Origin: SR-FBR-E99 sp963732365
Lineage (GTDB): Bacteria > Bacteroidota > Bacteroidia > Bacteroidales > VadinHA17
Assembly (NCBI GenBank): GCA_963732365.1
Contig: CAVSZC010000005.1
Coordinates: 496,001 to 560,000 of the forward strand
Length of the DNA: 64,000 nucleotides
Reading direction: 5' to 3'
Shown: piece after piece, positions 35,456 to 44,571 of the stretch
How positions within the stretch are numbered: position 1 is the first letter of the stretch
How the letters are laid out: every line of letters starts with the position of its first letter
Made by a program: the position numbers and the translations under genes
The notes under the pieces: generated by a model
Told to the model about the DNA's origin: nothing
Databases searched by the model: none
Seen by the model: only the letters and a program-made list of their open reading frames with translations

Positions 35456-36166
35456 CTATTTCCCGGTCAGCTGACGGAAGGTCTCCTCGAGGCGGGCGCC
35501 GGAGAGGGCGGATACCTCTTCGAGCGAGCCGTCAGCCACGATACGGCCGTGGTCTATTATTATCACCCTGCTGCATATTGCCTCCACCTCCTGCATGATA
35601 TGGGTTGACAGCATGACAGTACGTTCGCTGCCCACGGTGGAAATAAGATTACGGATCTCCACAATCTGGTTCGGGTCGAGGCCTGTCGTCGCCTCGTCGA
35701 GGATGAGCACTTCGGGGTCATGGATCAGTGCCTGTGCCAGCCCCACCCTCTGCCTGTATCCCTTTGAGAGAGCACCGATTTTCTTTCCCTGTTCAGGGGT
35801 GAGCCCTGTCCGTTCGATCACAGTATCAACCGCCTCCCGCCGTTTTCTTCCCAGCGCGTAGATATCAGCCACATAGCCTAGGTATTCCCTGACGTACATC
35901 TCAGGATAGAGAGGGTTGTTTTCAGGAAGATATCCTATCATACGCCTCAACGCTGTTGCCTCCGGGCCTGCCCTGAGGCCGCATACGGATACTTCACCTG
36001 AATCTGCATGAAAGAAGCCGGTAATGATCTTCATCATCGTTGATTTACCGGCTCCGTTAGGACCTATGAAACCAACAATTTCACCTTTGTTTACGGTGAA
36101 TGAAACATCATCAAGGGCTTTTTGAGCGCCGTAAGATTTGGTAACATGATTTGCCGAGACAGACAT
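35456..36166 (-). CDS. ABC transporter ATP-binding protein, GldA-like
   Basis: This 236-residue ATPase has Walker A GPNGAGKST, signature LSKGYRQRVGLAQAL, Walker B VLILDEATTGLDPNQ and the H-loop LSTHI. The segment YLPENNPLYPEMYVREYLG and the LSKGYRQ signature are characteristic of GldA, the gliding-motility-associated ATPase, and close relatives. GldA is normally ~300 residues; the C-terminal extension is missing here, and no gldF or gldG permease lies nearby. Its stop is 83 bases from the stop of the ATPase gene. It follows the universal stress protein gene by 17 bases, so the two are likely co-transcribed. Confidence 0.8.
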   Translation of the reverse strand: MSVSANHVTKSYGAQKALDDVSFTVNKGEIVGFIGPNGAGKSTMMKIITGFFHADSGEVSVCGLRAGPEATALRRMIGYLPENNPLYPEMYVREYLGYVADIYALGRKRREAVDTVIERTGLTPEQGKKIGALSKGYRQRVGLAQALIHDPEVLILDEATTGLDPNQIVEIRNLISTVGSERTVMLSTHIMQEVEAICSRVIIIDHGRIVADGSLEEVSALSGARLEETFRQLTGK

Positions 36167-36183
36167 GAAGGGATTTGCCAGTG

Positions 36184-37026
36184 CTACCCGTACATGAACT
36201 GCCCCACATTAGCGAAGGCTGATGACGGGTTCACGCAGCATACCGGTATCTTGGAGCTGTTGACTATGATATACTGTTCCTTGGCCCCCATGACATAATC
36301 GGCGAAGGTGATATCCTTGGTTGTCATGATGAGAATCAGGTCTGCCTTCATCTCCTGCGCGATCTCTATTGTACGCTCTGCTATCTTGTCTGAGGGTATC
36401 TCCCTTATCTCATACTCTATGTTGTTCTGTATGAGCATCCTGACAGTATAGTTCAGGTTGAGGTTGGTCTTTTTGGCCAGTGACTCATCCTTACGTGAAG
36501 CCTTAAGGATATGGATCTTTGAGTCGAAGTATTTGCCCATGAAGATAGCCATCGAGAGCTTCTCCTTTTCTTCGGAACGGAAGTCTACGGGGAATACAAT
36601 ATTATGATATCTCTCGTTATCGTCAGGGGGAGCCTGCACCACTATGAAGGGTACCTTTGATTTGGCGATGACCTTCAGGGCCCAGCTGCCCGTTACCTTC
36701 TGCATTCCTACCATGCCATGGGTTCCCATTACAACCAGTGAGGCACCGCGGTCATTCACGAACTCGGGGATATGCTTGAAAATAGTGCCGCGCTGAACAT
36801 GCGTCTTCACCGTCACGCCAAAATTACGTCCAATCTCATTAGCCTTGATATTCATTGCGGCCTGCTTGGCCTTGACCCCGCCGTCGGTGGTGATCTTTTC
36901 AACGATGTGCAACAGGCAGACATCATTGTGGGTCATCCGGGATATCTTAACGGCGTGCTGCAATGCATACTCCGCTATGGGCGTAAAATCCCACGGAACT
37001 ACTATTATTTTGCTGTCAACTTCCAT
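36184..37026 (-). CDS. Tandem universal stress protein
   Basis: This has two UspA domains in 280 residues. The first (~1-150) starts KIIVVPWDFTPIAEYALQHA and contains GTHGMVGMQKVTGSWALKVI, close to the ATP-binding GxxG(9x)GS pattern. The second (~155-280) begins NIVFPVDFRSEEKE and ends IPVCCVNP; its nucleotide loop is degenerate. Tandem Usp proteins are usual in Bacteroidetes and respond to stress. A strong promoter lies at 37054-37084. Confidence 0.9.
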   Translation of the reverse strand: MEVDSKIIVVPWDFTPIAEYALQHAVKISRMTHNDVCLLHIVEKITTDGGVKAKQAAMNIKANEIGRNFGVTVKTHVQRGTIFKHIPEFVNDRGASLVVMGTHGMVGMQKVTGSWALKVIAKSKVPFIVVQAPPDDNERYHNIVFPVDFRSEEKEKLSMAIFMGKYFDSKIHILKASRKDESLAKKTNLNLNYTVRMLIQNNIEYEIREIPSDKIAERTIEIAQEMKADLILIMTTKDITFADYVMGAKEQYIIVNSSKIPVCCVNPSSAFANVGQFMYG

Positions 37027-37053
37027 ATCCTTAAGATTATCAGTTATGAGACG

Positions 37054-37084
37054 TAAAAGTATCTATTTTCATTGATAATTCAAA
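37054..37084 (-). promoter_or_regulatory. Promoter of the Usp-GldA-like operon
   Basis: On the minus strand, TTTG (37081-37084), a 19-bp spacer and TACTTTTA (37054-37061). The same -7 variant precedes metH and porP. Confidence 0.6.
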
Positions 37085-37191
37085 TAGTTGAAAATCTATA
37101 CTGAAAGTCAGGATTTTAAAGGGAGGGGTCATATTCGCACAAAAACAGTGCCATTTATCAACAGCCTACAATATTAAGAAGAACAAAATGC

Positions 37192-37199
37192 TATTTTTG
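37192..37199 (+). promoter_or_regulatory. -7 box of asnS-rpoN
   Basis: TATTTTTG matches TAnnTTTG and lies 23 bases before the asnS ATG. No clear -33 box. Confidence 0.45.
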
Positions 37200-37222
37200 T
37201 CGGTGTAAAGGGAATATCATTT

Positions 37223-38611
37223 ATGAAGAGGAAAAAAGTAAAGGAGCTGCTTGCAAATCCTGTTATAGGGGAAAAGGTTCTTGTCAAGGGATGGGTAAGG
37301 ACAAAGAGAGAGATAAAGAACGTAGCTTTTGTTGCGCTTAATGACGGTTCGACCCTGAATAATATACAGATCGTAATAGAATTAAGTTCCTTCCCTGCCG
37401 ACCTGTTGAAGGATATTACCACGGGTGCGAGCCTGGGCGTCACAGGGACTATGGAGGCGTCACAGGGCAAGGGACAGAGTGTCGAGGTTCTGGCTTCCGA
37501 TCTGGTCCTTTACGGCAAATGTGACCCTGACACTTACCCGCTGCAGAAGAAAGGGCATTCGATGGAGTTTCTCCGTGAGATAGCCCATCTCCGTTTTCGC
37601 ACCAATACTTTCGGGGCCGTCATGCGGATAAGGCATGCGCTGGCCTTCGCCATTCACAAGTATTACAACGACAGGGGATTTTTCTACCTCCATACGCCTA
37701 TTATAACGGGAAGTGATGCAGAGGGTGCCGGAGAGATGTTCCATGTCACCACCTTTGATCTGAAAAACCCGCCGCGAACAGAGAGCGGTGAGATTGATTA
37801 CGACAAGGATTTCTTCGGCAAACCGACCAACCTCACCGTTTCAGGCCAGCTTGAGGGTGAGCTCGGCGCTCTGTCGCTTGGCGAGATTTATACGTTTGGC
37901 CCGACATTCAGGGCAGAGAACTCCAACACTCCCCGTCACCTGGCTGAGTTCTGGATGATAGAGCCTGAGATGGCTTTCTGGGATCTTAACGATAACATGG
38001 ATCTGGCCGAGGATTTTCTGAAGTATCTTATCAGGTATGCTCTTGAGAACTGCAGGGAGGATCTTGATTTCCTTGACAAGATGATTGACAAGGGTCTCAT
38101 TGAAAGGCTGGAGTTTGTTCTTTCCAACAGTTTTATCAGGCTCCCCTATACTGAAGCGATAAAGATACTGGAGGCGGCTGACCGCAAGTGGGAATACCAG
38201 GTAGGATGGGGGCGTGACCTGCAGGCAGAACATGAGCGTTATCTTGTTGAAGTGCACTTCAGGTGCCCGGTAATACTGACCGACTATCCGAAGACGATAA
38301 AGGCCTTTTACATGAAGCAGAATGATGACGGTCTTACCGTAAGGGCGATGGATGTGCTCTTCCCCGGCATAGGCGAGATCATCGGGGGGTCACAGAGGGA
38401 AGAGGATCTTGATAAGCTTACGCAGAGGATAGAAGAGCTGAATCTTCCTCTGAAGGACCTGTGGTGGTATCTTGACACCAGGCGGTTCGGCACGGCTCCT
38501 CATTCGGGGTTTGGACTGGGCTTTGAGCGTCTCGTTCTTTTCATGACGGGCATGTCGAATATCCGTGATGTGATCCCGTTTCCGCGCACTCCGCGCAATG
38601 CAGAGTTTTAA
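37223..38611 (+). CDS. asnS: Asparaginyl-tRNA synthetase
   Basis: Class II synthetase, 462 residues. It has an N-terminal OB-fold anticodon domain (VKGWVRTKREIKNVAFVALN), motif 2 FRAENSNTPRHLAEFWMIEP and motif 3 GFGLGFERLVLF. The asparagine-type HLAEFWMIEPEMAF segment favours AsnRS over AspRS. rpoN follows after 21 bases, a common Bacteroidetes order. Confidence 0.96.
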   Translation: MKRKKVKELLANPVIGEKVLVKGWVRTKREIKNVAFVALNDGSTLNNIQIVIELSSFPADLLKDITTGASLGVTGTMEASQGKGQSVEVLASDLVLYGKCDPDTYPLQKKGHSMEFLREIAHLRFRTNTFGAVMRIRHALAFAIHKYYNDRGFFYLHTPIITGSDAEGAGEMFHVTTFDLKNPPRTESGEIDYDKDFFGKPTNLTVSGQLEGELGALSLGEIYTFGPTFRAENSNTPRHLAEFWMIEPEMAFWDLNDNMDLAEDFLKYLIRYALENCREDLDFLDKMIDKGLIERLEFVLSNSFIRLPYTEAIKILEAADRKWEYQVGWGRDLQAEHERYLVEVHFRCPVILTDYPKTIKAFYMKQNDDGLTVRAMDVLFPGIGEIIGGSQREEDLDKLTQRIEELNLPLKDLWWYLDTRRFGTAPHSGFGLGFERLVLFMTGMSNIRDVIPFPRTPRNAEF

Positions 38612-38632
38612 TCAGGATGAATTACTGAAGGT

Positions 38633-40093
38633 ATGCTCAACCAGAAGTTACAGCAAAAACTGCTTCAGAAGCTTTCACCGCAGCAGATACAGATGATCAA
38701 GCTGCTGGAGGTTCCTGCAATGCAGCTTGAGCAGCGTATCAAAAAGGAGATGGAGGAGAACCCGGCCCTTGAGGAAGGTCCGGAGGAGGAAGAGATACAG
38801 GGTAACGACGAAGATGAGATAAACGACGAGGAGGAAGTACGTGAGCAGGAAGAGTTCTCCCTTGATGACTACCTGAATGACGAGGACATTCCTGACTACA
38901 GGCTGCAGTCAAACAATGCATCAAAGGATGAGGAGCGCAGGGAAGAGATACCTTTTTCAGCAGGCTCCTCCTTCCATGATAACCTGATCTCACAGTTTAA
39001 CCTGAGGGTCTCCACGGAAAGGGAGCAGACGCTGGGCGAGTATATCATTGGCAATATAGACGATGACGGGTACCTGCGAAGAGAGGTAGAGAACATGGTT
39101 GATGACCTCGCCTTCCTGCAGAACATTACCACCGACACCGATGAGCTTAACAGGGTGCTGGAGATAATCCATGATCTCGAACCGTCAGGTGTCGGAGCCC
39201 GTGATCTGCGTGAGTGCCTGTTGCTTCAGCTTGAACGGAAGGATCAGTCATCTCCTTCTGTCAGGCTCGCCTCAACGATTATCAGGGACTATTTCGATGA
39301 GTTTTCGAGGAGACATTATGAGAAAATCATGTCGCGGCTCATGATTGGTGAGGACGAGATGAAAGGGGTCATTGATGAGGTTTTAAAGCTCAACCCGAAG
39401 CCGGGAGGAGCAGTGAGCGATCCTTACAGCAAGACTGCCCAGCATATCATACCTGACTTTATCCTTGAGCAGGCTGACTACGGGCTTGAACTGAGCCTTA
39501 ACAACCGCAACATTCCGGAGCTTAAGATCAGCAAGGGATACAGCGAGATGCTCGAGTCATATGCGCGTGACAAGGCTGCCGGCAAGCAGAACCGCGATGC
39601 CATTATGTTTGTCAAGCAGAAGCTTGATTCGGCAAAATGGTTTATCGATGCCATCAAGCAGAGGCAGAACACCCTCCTTCTTACCATGAATGCGATACTT
39701 GAATATCAGAAGGAGTATTTTACCGAGGGTGATGACACCAAACTGAGGCCGATGATACTGAAGGACATTGCGGAGATGACCGGGCTTGACATCTCGACCA
39801 TATCACGTGTGGCGAACAGCAAGTATATTCAGACTCACTTCGGGATCTATCCCCTGAAGTTCTTCTTCTCTGAGGGTATGCAGACCGATGCCGGCGATGA
39901 AGTTTCGACGCGAGAGATAAAGAGGATACTTCAGGAGTGTCTGGGCAGTGAGGATAAGCGCAGACCTCTTACTGACGAGAAGCTTACTGAAATACTGCAG
40001 GAAAAGGGGTACCAGATAGCGCGTCGTACTGTGGCCAAATACAGGGAACAATTAAATATTCCTGTTGCCAGGATGAGGAAGGAGATAAAATGA
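38633..40093 (+). CDS. rpoN: RNA polymerase sigma-54 factor
   Basis: It has the Gln-rich activator-interacting region I (LSPQQIQMIKLLEVPAMQLEQ), an acidic region II (EEEEIQGNDEDEINDEEE), the core-binding domain, the helix-turn-helix (LDISTISRVANSKY) and the RpoN box ARRTVAKYRE near the end. The 486 residues match the family. No enhancer-binding activator is encoded in this window. The stop overlaps the next ATG by ATGA. Confidence 0.96.
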   Translation: MLNQKLQQKLLQKLSPQQIQMIKLLEVPAMQLEQRIKKEMEENPALEEGPEEEEIQGNDEDEINDEEEVREQEEFSLDDYLNDEDIPDYRLQSNNASKDEERREEIPFSAGSSFHDNLISQFNLRVSTEREQTLGEYIIGNIDDDGYLRREVENMVDDLAFLQNITTDTDELNRVLEIIHDLEPSGVGARDLRECLLLQLERKDQSSPSVRLASTIIRDYFDEFSRRHYEKIMSRLMIGEDEMKGVIDEVLKLNPKPGGAVSDPYSKTAQHIIPDFILEQADYGLELSLNNRNIPELKISKGYSEMLESYARDKAAGKQNRDAIMFVKQKLDSAKWFIDAIKQRQNTLLLTMNAILEYQKEYFTEGDDTKLRPMILKDIAEMTGLDISTISRVANSKYIQTHFGIYPLKFFFSEGMQTDAGDEVSTREIKRILQECLGSEDKRRPLTDEKLTEILQEKGYQIARRTVAKYREQLNIPVARMRKEIK

Positions 40094-40725
40094 ACGAAGG
40101 GAGAGGGGCATGGATAGTTAACCTGGCTAAGGTTCTTTCAGTTGTTTTTCATCCTCTGTTTGTACCGCTGTACGGACTGCTTATAATTTACATCTCACCC
40201 ACACTGCTCTCCTTTATCCCCTTTGAGATGAAGAGGATAATTTTCATTCTTGTCTCGGCTAACAACGTTATCCTGCCGCTGTCTGTGGCTGCAATATTAT
40301 ATTCAAGGGGGGCCATCAGGACATTCAATGCCAGAGACCGTAATGAAAGGGTTTTGCTGCTTACTTTCGCCCTTATGATGTATACCGTGACAGCGGTACT
40401 CCTTATGAAGACCCCCGTGCCAAACCTGTTCAAGGCATATTTTGTATCGATTGCCGTTGTGACCCTGGTCACACTGGTGATCACGGCTTTCTACAGGCTC
40501 TCACTTCATGCTGCAGGCATAGGAGGATTGCTGTCTCTGGTGGCCTTCATGATTATGCTGTACAATATAAGCTCGACGTGGCAACTGATAATTGTACTGT
40601 TGCTGGGCGGGGCAGTGATGTCGGCGAGGATTTACCTCGATGAGCACAAGCCGTCAGAAGTATGGTCAGGGCTCTTTATCGGCGCAGGCGTCATGTCCGC
40701 TTCTCTTTTCCTGCTTCTTAAGTAA
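40090..40725 (+). CDS. PAP2-like integral membrane protein
   Basis: This is a 211-residue protein with about five to six membrane segments. It resembles the PAP2 lipid phosphatase fold but with altered motifs. NARDRNER stands where KxxxxxxRP is expected, SLHAAGIGG resembles the SGH motif, and ARIYLDEHKPSEVWSG matches SRxxxxxHxxxDVxxG with the Asp replaced. The catalytic His residues may remain, so activity is uncertain. It is coupled to rpoN. Its last 60 bases overlap the convergent glycosyltransferase gene. Confidence 0.65.
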   Translation: MNEGRGAWIVNLAKVLSVVFHPLFVPLYGLLIIYISPTLLSFIPFEMKRIIFILVSANNVILPLSVAAILYSRGAIRTFNARDRNERVLLLTFALMMYTVTAVLLMKTPVPNLFKAYFVSIAVVTLVTLVITAFYRLSLHAAGIGGLLSLVAFMIMLYNISSTWQLIIVLLLGGAVMSARIYLDEHKPSEVWSGLFIGAGVMSASLFLLLK

Positions 40726-41790
40726 CTGCCCGATTGCATTTTCAAGCAGACGTGCACTGTCAGGCAGGTTTGCAACATTCCTTTTATCAAGACTTTTCAT
40801 GATGCCGGCCAGTTTGCCGGTATCGTTCTGCCTCATTGAAACGAAGCCATGGTAGCCGTGGAGATATTCTCCGAGGTACTCCTGTTCAGTCTGTCCGGGT
40901 GTAGGAATTATCACTGCTGATCTCCGAAGTGAGATCAGTTCCATTACAGTAGTATACCCTGACCGGCCAATGATTGCCGAACTGCCGGTTATCACCTCTC
41001 TCATTGTAACGGTATCGGGTGAAGTGATGACTTTTACCCTCCTGCTGTCAGGACTTATGTCGACGGAGGTTCCGGTCAGTATCCTGATATTGGTACCCGG
41101 AAGGGATGCAATTACCTTTTCGGCAAGCATGGAACGCTGAGGCTCGGGCCCCGATAATATGAGACAGCAATAGGGCTCCGCAGGTGCTGCAGGCTCTGCA
41201 GGCTCAACATAATGCCCGAATCGGGTCAGAGGCCCCATAAATACCGTATTCAGCGGCAGTCTGACTCCGTGGGAAAGGCGGCCCGAAAGATTGATCTCTC
41301 CCGGATAGTCCGGCACCAGGCAGAGATCAAACATGCTGATTATCTTTCTGTGCACAGCTATTCCGGCACACTCCAGGAAACGGAACGGCTTCGGGAACGG
41401 TATCCGGAGCATATGGGTGACATAGACTGAGCGAATGCTTTTGTGAAAGAATCCGAACCTGTTATCCGAAATAATGATATCAGGGTTAAGCTCACGGGCG
41501 AGATGCTTCACAAGGTTATGTTCGCGAAACGATACTGCTATTATACGGGGTATCTGTAATATGATGCTGAGCCACTGGGGCAGCAGGCGGGAATAACGTA
41601 TTCTTAATCCGGGTACACTGATGATTTTAATTCCCGGCATCTCTTTTTCAAGCATGGGAATAAGTGATGGCTCTGCACCGAAGATGATTTCGTTACCTCT
41701 TTTTTTCAGTTCCAGGGCCAGTGGGATCATCCGTCCGGCATGGCCGAAGCCCCAGTTAAGAGGGCTGATGAGAATTCTCATGCCGCTCAT
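40666..41790 (-). CDS. Glycosyltransferase, MurG/GT28-like
   Basis: A 374-residue GT-B fold protein. The N-terminus RILISPLNWGFGHAGRMIPLALEL resembles the acceptor-domain glycine loop of UDP-sugar transferases. The C-terminal half has IIGRSGYTTVMELISLRRSAVIIPTPGQTEQEYLG (positions ~285-320), the donor-site segment of GT28 enzymes. Acceptor and donor are unknown. A second ATG at 41781 is equally plausible. It is the last gene of the rbfA operon, 5 bases after the radical SAM gene. Its 3' end overlaps the PAP2-like gene by 60 bases, tail to tail. Confidence 0.75.
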   Translation of the reverse strand: MSGMRILISPLNWGFGHAGRMIPLALELKKRGNEIIFGAEPSLIPMLEKEMPGIKIISVPGLRIRYSRLLPQWLSIILQIPRIIAVSFREHNLVKHLARELNPDIIISDNRFGFFHKSIRSVYVTHMLRIPFPKPFRFLECAGIAVHRKIISMFDLCLVPDYPGEINLSGRLSHGVRLPLNTVFMGPLTRFGHYVEPAEPAAPAEPYCCLILSGPEPQRSMLAEKVIASLPGTNIRILTGTSVDISPDSRRVKVITSPDTVTMREVITGSSAIIGRSGYTTVMELISLRRSAVIIPTPGQTEQEYLGEYLHGYHGFVSMRQNDTGKLAGIMKSLDKRNVANLPDSARLLENAIGQLLKKQEKRSGHDACADKEP

Positions 41791-41795
41791 ACTGT

Positions 41796-42578
41796 TTATC
41801 CGGATACGGAGGCAGGGATACCAAGGCCGGTTACTCTGGCGGCTATTGCCTTAAGATCAGCCAGTGGCACCTTTTTCAGGTCGTTCTCCAGCGGGGTGTC
41901 ACGCTCTATTGTATAGATCATCACTGACTCAGGTCTCAGTGATGCCACTTCGGCGAGCCATGCTTCAATCTCTTCAGGGGTGGTGTTATCGATGACCTCG
42001 CCCCGGTATCTGCCCCTGACGAAGAGTGTCTGTATTATGAAGCGGCCGCCGAACTCCTTCAGCCATCCTTTAAATTCCTCATAATCATATCTGCTGTTGG
42101 GTTGGTTCAGTTTCTCCCTGGTTGCTACGACAGCTGAATCGATCTTCAGGATGTTCATGTCAACCTTCATGAGTGCCTCCCGCACCCTCTTACGGTGAAT
42201 CGCTGAGCCGTTTGAGAGAACTGATATTCGGGCCTCAGGGAAGAGCTCATCGCGCAGGGCAATTGAGTCATCGATTATTCCGCTGAAATCGGGATGCAAT
42301 GTCGGCTCTCCGTTACCGGCGTATGTTATGACATCGGGTTTCTCTCCCCGAGCTTTCATTTCCGAGAGTTTTGTTCTCAGTGCCTCCTTCACTTCACCGC
42401 GTGAGGGGAGAATGCCGGAGGTGGCGGTGTTGCAGGTGGTCCATCCGCACTCGCAGTAGATGCAGTTGAACGAGCATACTTTGCGGTCAAGAGGTAGCAG
42501 GTTTATACCGAGAGAGACTCCCAGGCGGCGGCTGCGAACGGGTCCGAACACTATGCTGTCAAAGAGGAAGGTTGGCAT
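41796..42578 (-). CDS. Radical SAM protein, COG0731-like
   Basis: A 260-residue radical SAM enzyme. The 4Fe-4S motif is CSFNCIYC (Cys35, Cys39, Cys42) after FGPVRSRRLGVSLGINLLP, a start typical of the COG0731 group related to wyosine-synthesis TYW1 but of unassigned function in bacteria. YAGNGEPTLHPDF and LSNGS are the SAM-contact segments. It lies within the rbfA operon. Confidence 0.85.
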   Translation of the reverse strand: MPTFLFDSIVFGPVRSRRLGVSLGINLLPLDRKVCSFNCIYCECGWTTCNTATSGILPSRGEVKEALRTKLSEMKARGEKPDVITYAGNGEPTLHPDFSGIIDDSIALRDELFPEARISVLSNGSAIHRKRVREALMKVDMNILKIDSAVVATREKLNQPNSRYDYEEFKGWLKEFGGRFIIQTLFVRGRYRGEVIDNTTPEEIEAWLAEVASLRPESVMIYTIERDTPLENDLKKVPLADLKAIAARVTGLGIPASVSG

Positions 42579-42604
42579 CAGTCTCTGCAGTTAAGGCTGT
42601 AAAT

Positions 42605-43783
42605 TTACAATAATCTGCGTACCCTGCTTTGCGGCATCAGTCTCAGCGACTGAAGATCAGTATTTTCAACGAGCAGTAATCCTGGTTTCTTGCCTGGTTC
42701 GATTGATCCGATCATATCTGCCTTACCGAGAGCTTTTGCGCCGTTGATGGTTCCCCATCTGATAATCTCATCAAGCGGTATCCCGGGCAGGGCATCATGA
42801 AGCAGTCTCATCTCGTTGAGTATGCTGAGGCGGTCTGTTGAGGCGAGGCTGTCAGTGCCTGTGACGATGCGGTCAGACGCTTCGCGCAGCAGTCTGACAG
42901 GGGGCATTGTCGCTGAGATGCGGATGTTTGACGAGGGGCAGAGGCAGAACCATACGTTGCCGGCCTGTTTCAGCGACTGAATCTCGGCAGTGGTGATGAA
43001 GGTGTTGTGTACGAGTATCAGTTGTGCCGTGAGCTGTGACAGTTCTAGTGCTGCGGCGAGGTGACTTTCAGGTGTGTCGATCATCTCAGGTGTCACGCCG
43101 ATAGACAGGTATGAATCTGCGAGGCGGCCGCGGCGGCGGCTCACGAGGTCGCGTTCGTCAGGTGACTCAAGAAAGTGGAGTGAGGTGACGGAGGCGGGGC
43201 TGATATGCTGTTCTGTCAGGGTGAGAAGCCTTCGTGACACTGAATAGACCGCATGGGGGGTGATATGATGGGGCAGCCCCGCCGCCGTCGCCGCGGCCGC
43301 CAGCGCCACCGCACCGTCAATGCGCTTCTGCGCCTTCCCCGGGTCAATGCCGAACACCTCGATGAAGGTGAGGTAATCAACACGACTCTCTCTCTTGATA
43401 CTGAACGATAAACTGTTATTGCTTATGTCTCCGCATGCTACGATGCCTTCATCAGTCAGCTCTCCGTCTCCCTTCTTAGCTGCAGCGACGATCTCTTCCG
43501 GAAGAGCCTCCCTCTGTTCACGGACCGAGGTTATGAAGTCAGCCAGTCCGCCCCCTGCCTGCAACGCCCCGGCCATGTGTGAGAGCTCAAGGTGGGTGTG
43601 ACAGTTGACCAGGCCCGGGATGATGATGCCGTTATAAAACTCGGTATTGGCCTTTTCTGAAAAATCTCCGCCGTTATCTTCGACTGAAACGATTGTATTA
43701 TCCTCTGCCACAGTCACAACCCCGCGCTTCAGAGGCTTGCCGCAGGAGGTGAAGAGATATTGGGCAGAGATCCTTCTCATCAC
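42605..43783 (-). CDS. Amidohydrolase, aminofutalosine-deaminase-like
   Basis: This 392-residue metal-dependent hydrolase is of the ATZ/TRZ type. Ligands visible are His62 and His64 (NCHTHLELSH), a His in ITPHAVYSVS, HFLESPDE, and the Asp in GTDSLAST. Relatives in Bacteroidetes are annotated as aminofutalosine deaminases of the alternative (futalosine) menaquinone pathway, which deaminate 6-amino-6-deoxyfutalosine; other substrates are possible. Its ATG overlaps the stop of the lipoprotein gene upstream. No other mqn gene is in the window. Confidence 0.75.
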   Translation of the reverse strand: MMRRISAQYLFTSCGKPLKRGVVTVAEDNTIVSVEDNGGDFSEKANTEFYNGIIIPGLVNCHTHLELSHMAGALQAGGGLADFITSVREQREALPEEIVAAAKKGDGELTDEGIVACGDISNNSLSFSIKRESRVDYLTFIEVFGIDPGKAQKRIDGAVALAAAATAAGLPHHITPHAVYSVSRRLLTLTEQHISPASVTSLHFLESPDERDLVSRRRGRLADSYLSIGVTPEMIDTPESHLAAALELSQLTAQLILVHNTFITTAEIQSLKQAGNVWFCLCPSSNIRISATMPPVRLLREASDRIVTGTDSLASTDRLSILNEMRLLHDALPGIPLDEIIRWGTINGAKALGKADMIGSIEPGKKPGLLLVENTDLQSLRLMPQSRVRRLL

Positions 43784-44571
43784 TGCTCGCTGGCTATTTT
43801 CCTTTCAAGCCTGAGACTTATGTTGCTGACGCGGGCGTGCTTCTGCCATGATCCTTTCTGGCTTGAATGGTTCAGCAGCCATCCTTTTATATGCACTGTC
43901 CCGGCCGAATCGAGGGTATTGGCCGTAACGATATTCTGCATCTGACCGTTTTTCTCTAGCCTGACTTCCTCCCAGAAGACGCGTAACTCTTTGCCCAGGC
44001 TGTCGGTGGTGCTGAAGAAGACAGTGACGCGGGGGTCAATGCTCTGGTCATCCTCGAAGAGCCTGATATCTGCCTTAAAGACGTACTCTCCGGGTTCCTC
44101 AACAGGGATGTCAAACCAGACCGGATCCCTGGTCATATCCTCCGGGAAGCTGTATGATGCCTTCCCTGTCCACAGGTTGTCATCAGCATAGTCTTCAGGG
44201 TTTGCATTGCTCTCCTCCATCACTCTGACCTCCAGTTCAAGCAGGTTGCCAGTTACCCTGTCATATACCCTTGAAAGCTTCTTTGGTTTGGCATTGAAAT
44301 AGTAACGCATTGTGGTATCAAGCTGCTGGTACGTGTAACCATGGCTCTCAATGACATCAATATAATTAAGGTTCGAGTCTCTCTGCCCCCAGGTTGACAT
44401 CAGGCCAGGCATGTCAAGCATTGCGGCAGCAAGGTAGGTGTCGGTGAGGATATCGACCAGCTTGTCTTCCGGGATTAAGTACTTCCTGTCAGGCTTAGGA
44501 GTGCCTGAAGGGTCGCATGACACAAGAATTATCATGGCCAGAAAGGCTGCTTTAATTGATCTGATGCTCAT
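43780..44571 (-). CDS. DUF4296 lipoprotein
   Basis: 263 residues. A lipoprotein signal ends in ILVSC with lipidated Cys19. The DUF4296 region follows (YLIPEDKLVDILTDTYLAAAML ... YYFNAKPKKLSRVYDRV), then a beta-rich C-terminal domain of unknown role. The family is confined largely to Bacteroidetes and is often next to LolC/FtsX-type permeases, as here (20-base overlap with the upstream gene). Confidence 0.85.
   Translation of the reverse strand: MSIRSIKAAFLAMIILVSCDPSGTPKPDRKYLIPEDKLVDILTDTYLAAAMLDMPGLMSTWGQRDSNLNYIDVIESHGYTYQQLDTTMRYYFNAKPKKLSRVYDRVTGNLLELEVRVMEESNANPEDYADDNLWTGKASYSFPEDMTRDPVWFDIPVEEPGEYVFKADIRLFEDDQSIDPRVTVFFSTTDSLGKELRVFWEEVRLEKNGQMQNIVTANTLDSAGTVHIKGWLLNHSSQKGSWQKHARVSNISLRLERKIASEQ

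Noticed and set aside
35456..36166. Naming the ABC ATPase gldA
   Set aside because: The signature is GldA-like, but the protein is short and no gldFG is present, so no gene symbol was given.
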